Source of the DNA: JAYZDB01 sp036338025
GTDB lineage: Bacteria; Planctomycetota; UBA1135; UBA2386
Reading direction: 5' to 3'
Length of the DNA: 9,504 nt
NCBI GenBank assembly: GCA_036338025.1
Contig: JAYZDB010000089.1
Location: forward strand, 1-9,504
The notes under the pieces: generated by a model
What the model saw: the letters and a program-made list of their open reading frames with translations, nothing else
Told to the model about the DNA's origin: nothing
The model's database searches: none
Shown: positions 6,120 to 9,504 of the stretch, one piece after another
Position numbering within the stretch: position 1 is the first letter of the stretch
Layout: each line of letters begins with the position of its first letter
Position numbers and translations under genes: made by a program

Positions 6120-7163
6120 TTAGCTCTGTTGACGAGCCCAGTGGGTCATTGCCTCGATGCAACGCTGCACGTGTTCGTCGGTCAAGTCCCGATGAAACAC
6201 CATGCGAATCCGGCTGGGCCCGAAGGCCAGGGCAAAGATGCCACGTTCCGCCAGGAACTCCACGAAATCCTGCGCATCCTGCCCGGGTGTATCCACCATC
6301 ACGATGTTGGTTTCAACGCTGCTCTCATCGACTTGGATCGGCCCCAGACTGCCAACTGCGGCCGCCACCTGCCGAGCCCGGGCGTGGTCGACTGCGAGCC
6401 GACCGGGTCCTTCACGCAAGGCCAGGAGAGCAGCCGCACCGAGGACTCCAACCTGGCGCATCCCACCACCAAGGGCCTTTCGAGTCCGGCGCGCCATGCG
6501 AATGAAGTCCTCCGAGCCAGCCACCACCGACCCAACCGGCGCGCCGAGTCCCTTGCTGAAACACAAGGACACCGAGTCCACCCCCTGGACCAGGTCCGCA
6601 GCGGCGATCCCAGCCGCTACTGCGGCGTTTGCGAGGCGCGCACCGTCCACATGTACGCGCATCTCGTGCGAATGGGCAAAATCGATCAACTCTGCCATTC
6701 CTGCGGCCTGCAGTACCCGACCACCAGCCATGTTGTGGGTATTTTCGATCAGCAGCAGGCGCGAGATGGGCTGGTGCGGGTCATCCTCGCGCAACAGGGG
6801 TTGAATCAACTCTGGCGTAGCAAAACCAGTTTCGCTGGGAAAGGTTCGACAGTGCGTGCCACTCCACCGCGCAGCGGCGCCCGCCTCGTAGAGAAACACG
6901 TGGCTGCGCTCCTCGCAGATCATCTCGTCACCGGATCTGCAGTGCCCGTGGATCGCAATCTGGTTGGCCATGGTCCCGGACGGAACAAACAAGGCCGCTG
7001 CCTGCCCTAGAAAGCTGGCGGCCTCCGCCTCCAACTCGTGGATGGTCGGATCCTCACCAAATACATCGTCACCCACCACCGCCTCAGCCATCGCCTGCCG
7101 CATCGCAGCATCCGGCCTGGTGAGGGTATCGCTGCGGAAGTCGGCGTTGGTCTGCTCGCTCAT
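6120..7163 (-). CDS. ltaE: Low-specificity L-threonine aldolase
   Basis: This 347-residue fold-type I PLP enzyme is predicted to cleave L-threonine or L-allo-threonine to glycine and acetaldehyde. The N-terminus FRSDTLTRPDAAMRQAM and GDDVFGEDPT (31-40) are signatures of the family. The glycine-rich PSGTMANQIA (61-70) contributes to phosphate binding, His88 in EERSHVF would stack on the cofactor, HVDGAR (171-176) contains the Asp that binds the PLP pyridine nitrogen, and CFSKGLGAPVGS holds the Schiff-base Lys204. The length is normal for the family. The ATG at 7163 follows AGGGA at a plausible distance. The gene starts 10 nt after the prenyltransferase stop and ends 28 nt before the mutase, so it lies inside a minus-strand operon with genes of a different pathway. 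Related beta-hydroxy amino acid aldolases share these motifs, so the exact substrate is open. Confidence 0.92.
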   Translation of the reverse strand: MSEQTNADFRSDTLTRPDAAMRQAMAEAVVGDDVFGEDPTIHELEAEAASFLGQAAALFVPSGTMANQIAIHGHCRSGDEMICEERSHVFLYEAGAAARWSGTHCRTFPSETGFATPELIQPLLREDDPHQPISRLLLIENTHNMAGGRVLQAAGMAELIDFAHSHEMRVHVDGARLANAAVAAGIAAADLVQGVDSVSLCFSKGLGAPVGSVVAGSEDFIRMARRTRKALGGGMRQVGVLGAAALLALREGPGRLAVDHARARQVAAAVGSLGPIQVDESSVETNIVMVDTPGQDAQDFVEFLAERGIFALAFGPSRIRMVFHRDLTDEHVQRCIEAMTHWARQQS

Positions 7164-7173
7164 CTTGCCGTCC

Positions 7174-8079
7174 CTAAAACAGCGGGTTCACGGTCATTGC
7201 CAACCACACCGTCACCGCATACGCCAGGCCGCTGAGAATCAAGCCACGATCCCGGAACAACAACCGAGAGGGGTCACCACCTTCGCCCCGGTCCTGCACC
7301 AGATACTGGTACCGAAAGACCCCGTACACCACCAGCGGCACCGTGATGATCAGGTTCTTGCTGTCGTGTTCCTTGACGGTCTGTTCAGCCTGGGTGTAGA
7401 GCGCATAGCTCAGGATGCTGATTGCAGCCAGTGACGAGATCACCGGGTCGAGGAACTTCTCGGTGTACCGCTTCATCGTTTCGCGGGTGGCACCCGTTCC
7501 ATCAGAAACCTTCACGACTTCGTTCCGCCGCTTGCAGAACGCCACGAACAACGAGAAGAAGAACGTGCACAACAACAGCCAGGACGAACTATCAACATCC
7601 GTCAAGACCCGGCTGCCAGCGTCCACACGCAGCAAGAACCCCAGCGCGACGCAAACACAATCGACGATGAGAATGCGCTTGAGAAAAAGGGAATAGGCGA
7701 TCTGCAAGCCCAGGTAGAGCGCCGGCAACAAGATGAACGGAGTAGCCTGCTCGCCCTGGCCCTGGCTCAGCATCCACGACCATACCAATGCGGAAGTACT
7801 GAACACGGCCGCCGCCAGCATCGCCACCGGCACCGACAAGGTGCCTGCCGCGATCGGCCGGAGACGCTTACGGGGGTGCGCCCGATCGGCCTCTGCATCT
7901 ACCACATCGTTGAGAAGGTAGACCGAGCTCGACAGGAGACAGAACACGCAAAAGGCCATGACAGACCGCTGAATTGCCTCCACGTCACCCAACTTGTGCG
8001 CAAACACGAGTGAAGCGAACACGAGGAGGTTCTTGACCCACTGGTGAGGCCGCATGGCCTTGATCAGAGCCACAATCAT
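7174..8079 (-). CDS. UbiA-family prenyltransferase, decaprenyl-phosphate phosphoribosyltransferase (DPPR synthase)-like
   Basis: This 301-residue membrane protein has about eight or nine hydrophobic segments. The N-terminal RPHQWVKNLLVFA is typical of the DPPR-synthase branch of the UbiA superfamily. The first Asp-rich motif NDVVDAEAD (57-65) is followed by HPRKRLRPIA (68-77). Further conserved points are YSLFLKRILIVD (129-140), CKRRNEV (182-188) and DPSRLLFRDR near residue 270, which match this branch rather than menaquinone or haem-O synthases. The mycobacterial homologue Rv3806c, of about the same length, joins PRPP to decaprenyl phosphate as the first step towards decaprenyl-phospho-arabinose. 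In other bacteria the role of such proteins is largely unassigned. The start is ATG at 8079. This is the first gene of the probable operon with ltaE (10 nt gap) and the mutase, and it is divergent from the MFS gene. Confidence 0.85.
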   Translation of the reverse strand: MIVALIKAMRPHQWVKNLLVFASLVFAHKLGDVEAIQRSVMAFCVFCLLSSSVYLLNDVVDAEADRAHPRKRLRPIAAGTLSVPVAMLAAAVFSTSALVWSWMLSQGQGEQATPFILLPALYLGLQIAYSLFLKRILIVDCVCVALGFLLRVDAGSRVLTDVDSSSWLLLCTFFFSLFVAFCKRRNEVVKVSDGTGATRETMKRYTEKFLDPVISSLAAISILSYALYTQAEQTVKEHDSKNLIITVPLVVYGVFRYQYLVQDRGEGGDPSRLLFRDRGLILSGLAYAVTVWLAMTVNPLF

Positions 8080-8159
8080 CGCCGGTGATTATGGCAACGA
8101 GCACCCTGAGCGGCTACTGGAGAATCCGGTCCCAAACTGGCATCGTCCTCAACTACGGA
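8080..8159. promoter_or_regulatory. Divergent intergenic region, presumed promoters for the prenyltransferase operon and MFS gene
   Basis: If the transporter starts at 8160, these 80 bp must carry the promoters of both directions. On the minus strand a CATAAT lies close to the prenyltransferase ATG but has no matching -35 box at 17 nt. I see no convincing sigma-70 pair, so this call is positional. Confidence 0.25.
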
Positions 8160-9377
8160 ATGCAAGGCCACCACAGGACAACCAGGCTGCTCGGGATATA
8201 CGGCGTATTCACCTACCCGTTCGCCTGCGTCCCGTTTCTCTACTTCTATTTCGCTGAGCACGGGATCGGGATCGAGCAGTATCTGCAGATGATCGCCTGG
8301 TACTACTGGGCGATGGTCCTCACCGAGGTCCCGACCGGACTCCTCGCCGACCGCTACGGCCGCAAGATCGCCCTGTCATGCGGCTCAGCCACCCTGGCGG
8401 GCGGTTTCCTGATCCTCCACCAGGCCACCAGCTACCCAGGGTTCTGCGCCGGCCAGATCGCCCTGGGCGTGGGCCACGCCATGCTGTCGGGTGCCCCGAC
8501 CGCCATGCTGTTCGATTTCCTGCAGGAAACCGGGCGGCAAGACCGGTTTCTGCACACCGAGAGTCGGATCCACTCGCTCAGGTTGTTCGGCACCGGTGGA
8601 GCCTTCCTGCTCGGCGGGTTCTTCGCCTACCTGTTCGGTCTGGGCTCGACGATTCTACTCACCTCAGCATTCTGCTGCGTCGGTGTCGTGGTAGCCCTGG
8701 CGATCCACGAACCTGGCAGGCAACCGATGGCGGGAGCGCGCCCCGCACTGCTCCGGATCGCACTCTCAGACCTCCGGTCCCGCCAGTTGATCTGGATCCT
8801 GGTGTATTTCGTGTTCCTGTTCGGGCTGCTCAGGTTTGCATTCCACACCTACCAGCCGTTCTTCGCCGAGACTGTCTTCAATCATGAGCACCCGAAACTC
8901 AACTGGCTTTGGCTCGGATGCCTGTTCGCCAGCCTCAACCTGTTCGCAGCGCCGAGCAGTCGACTGGTGCCCTTCCTGACCAAACGATTCCAATATCGAA
9001 CGCTGTTCCTCTCGTTACCCCTGGTCCTCAGCCTGGCATTCATCGCCATGAGCCAACTCAGTGGCTGGGCCGCGATCATGCTGTTCTTCGTCCACCAGGT
9101 GCCGTTCGGCCTGCACTGGGCATTGATCCAGGACTACGTCAACCACCGATTGGCTGCCCACGCACGGGCCACCACCCTCTCGATCCTGTCGTTCACTGGC
9201 CGTATCAGCTTCGCCGTCTGGATTCCACTCGTCGGGTCCTATCAAGACAGGCATGGGACCGCGGAGACCTACCTGCTGCTGGGTGGAATCGGCCTCGTGC
9301 TTACCCTCCTGTGGTGCGGACCGGGGTTGGGCACGCGTCTCCTGCGACCATCACTGCCGGCCCGCGACGATCAGTAA
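8160..9377 (+). CDS. Major facilitator superfamily (MFS) transporter
   Basis: This 405-residue inner-membrane carrier has about twelve hydrophobic segments, six on each side of a central basic loop (around the EPGRQPM...RPALL stretch). The loop between helices 2 and 3 carries the MFS motif A, GLLADRYGRK (60-69), which identifies the superfamily. After helix 4, the acidic/polar segment DFLQETGRQDRF resembles the drug- or metabolite-efflux branch, but the substrate cannot be told. I chose the ATG at 8160, directly before the first helix. GTG 8085 or ATG 8091 would add 23-25 polar residues and leave only 5-11 bp to the divergent prenyltransferase start, which seems too little for two promoters. 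The stop overlaps the convergent VWA-like gene by 7 bp. Confidence 0.88.
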   Translation: MQGHHRTTRLLGIYGVFTYPFACVPFLYFYFAEHGIGIEQYLQMIAWYYWAMVLTEVPTGLLADRYGRKIALSCGSATLAGGFLILHQATSYPGFCAGQIALGVGHAMLSGAPTAMLFDFLQETGRQDRFLHTESRIHSLRLFGTGGAFLLGGFFAYLFGLGSTILLTSAFCCVGVVVALAIHEPGRQPMAGARPALLRIALSDLRSRQLIWILVYFVFLFGLLRFAFHTYQPFFAETVFNHEHPKLNWLWLGCLFASLNLFAAPSSRLVPFLTKRFQYRTLFLSLPLVLSLAFIAMSQLSGWAAIMLFFVHQVPFGLHWALIQDYVNHRLAAHARATTLSILSFTGRISFAVWIPLVGSYQDRHGTAETYLLLGGIGLVLTLLWCGPGLGTRLLRPSLPARDDQ

Positions 9378-9504
9378 CCGAGGTCGACGAATTCGCCGCC
9401 GTTCTCCATCGCCAAGGTACGCAGGAAGTTCTTTTGGAACTGGCCGATAGCGATCGTGTGGATGGTCACCCGGTGAATCTTGTTGATTTTGCGGACCTCT
9501 CTCC
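9371..9504 (-). CDS. C-terminal fragment of a VWA-domain-like protein
   Basis: The minus strand is open from the window edge to a TGA at 9371-9373 and gives the last 43 residues. The pattern is a basic segment (REVRKINKIHR), a beta strand VTIHTIAIG, then FLRTLAMENGGEFVDLGY. This matches the last strand and helix of von Willebrand factor A domains, in which a hydrophobic strand ending in IG is followed by a helix and an ENGG-x-[FY]-V turn. The MIDAS metal-binding residues lie earlier and outside the window. VWA proteins usually mediate protein contacts, often at the cell surface or with MoxR-type ATPases. The gene converges on the MFS gene with a 7-bp overlap. Confidence 0.6.
   Translation of the reverse strand, partial: REVRKINKIHRVTIHTIAIGQFQKNFLRTLAMENGGEFVDLGY

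Noticed and set aside
6078..7010. Long + strand frame (310 codons) antisense to threonine aldolase
   Set aside because: It is opposite a gene with an intact PLP lysine and family signatures, and its own translation shows no domain.
8085..8159. N-terminal extension of the MFS transporter from GTG 8085 or ATG 8091
   Set aside because: It would place the start 5-11 bp from the divergent prenyltransferase ATG and add a polar stretch not typical before the first MFS helix. It cannot be fully excluded.
1..9504. CRISPR array, tRNA, rRNA, transposase or phage genes
   Set aside because: No regularly spaced direct repeats, cloverleaf-like segment, transposase motif or terminal inverted repeats were seen by eye on either strand.

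Overview
This is a compact, GC-rich bacterial chromosomal segment. It carries housekeeping and accessory metabolic genes, and I see no tRNA, rRNA, CRISPR array, insertion sequence or phage gene. The combination of a secreted HEAT-repeat protein, a von Willebrand factor A (VWA)-type C-terminus, a VTC/DUF4956 pair and a DPPR-synthase-like UbiA protein would fit Planctomycetota or a similar environmental Gram-negative lineage. That placement is an inference from gene content only; no phylogenetic marker gene is present.

Layout. At the left edge is the last 35 codons of a + strand gene, probably a VTC-type polyphosphate polymerase (1-108). It is followed by a DUF4956 membrane protein (163-882, +). 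Converging on it, with a 7-bp overlap, is larC for nickel-pincer cofactor synthesis (2045-876, -). Divergent from larC is a secreted HEAT-repeat protein (2166-3638, +). A block of minus-strand genes follows, read from right to left: a UbiA/DPPR-synthase-like prenyltransferase (8079-7174), low-specificity threonine aldolase (7163-6120), phosphomannomutase/phosphoglucomutase (6091-4760) and arginase (4585-3662). The first three are 10 and 28 nt apart and look like one operon. Arginase sits 174 nt further on, behind a structured spacer that may hold a small cysteine-rich ORF. Divergent from the prenyltransferase is a 12-TM MFS transporter (8160-9377, +). It overlaps by 7 bp the end of a minus-strand gene whose visible C-terminus looks like a VWA domain (9504-9371).

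Functional themes. The mutase supplies sugar-1-phosphates for glycan synthesis, and the prenyltransferase is predicted to make a polyprenyl-linked pentose phosphate, so the two could belong to one cell-envelope pathway. Threonine aldolase and arginase are amino-acid catabolic enzymes sharing the transcription direction. larC is alone here, without larA, larB or larE.

Most worth a second look are two candidate small ORFs placed directly before annotated genes. One is a 27-codon ORF with a consensus Shine-Dalgarno sequence before larC, in frame with it and separated by a TAG. The other is a 43-codon ORF with six cysteines before arginase. There is also a perfect 9-bp-stem hairpin inside larC that masks an AGGAGGT. 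No gene-free stretch exceeds about 175 nt; the longest are 2046-2165 and 4586-4759, both described below.
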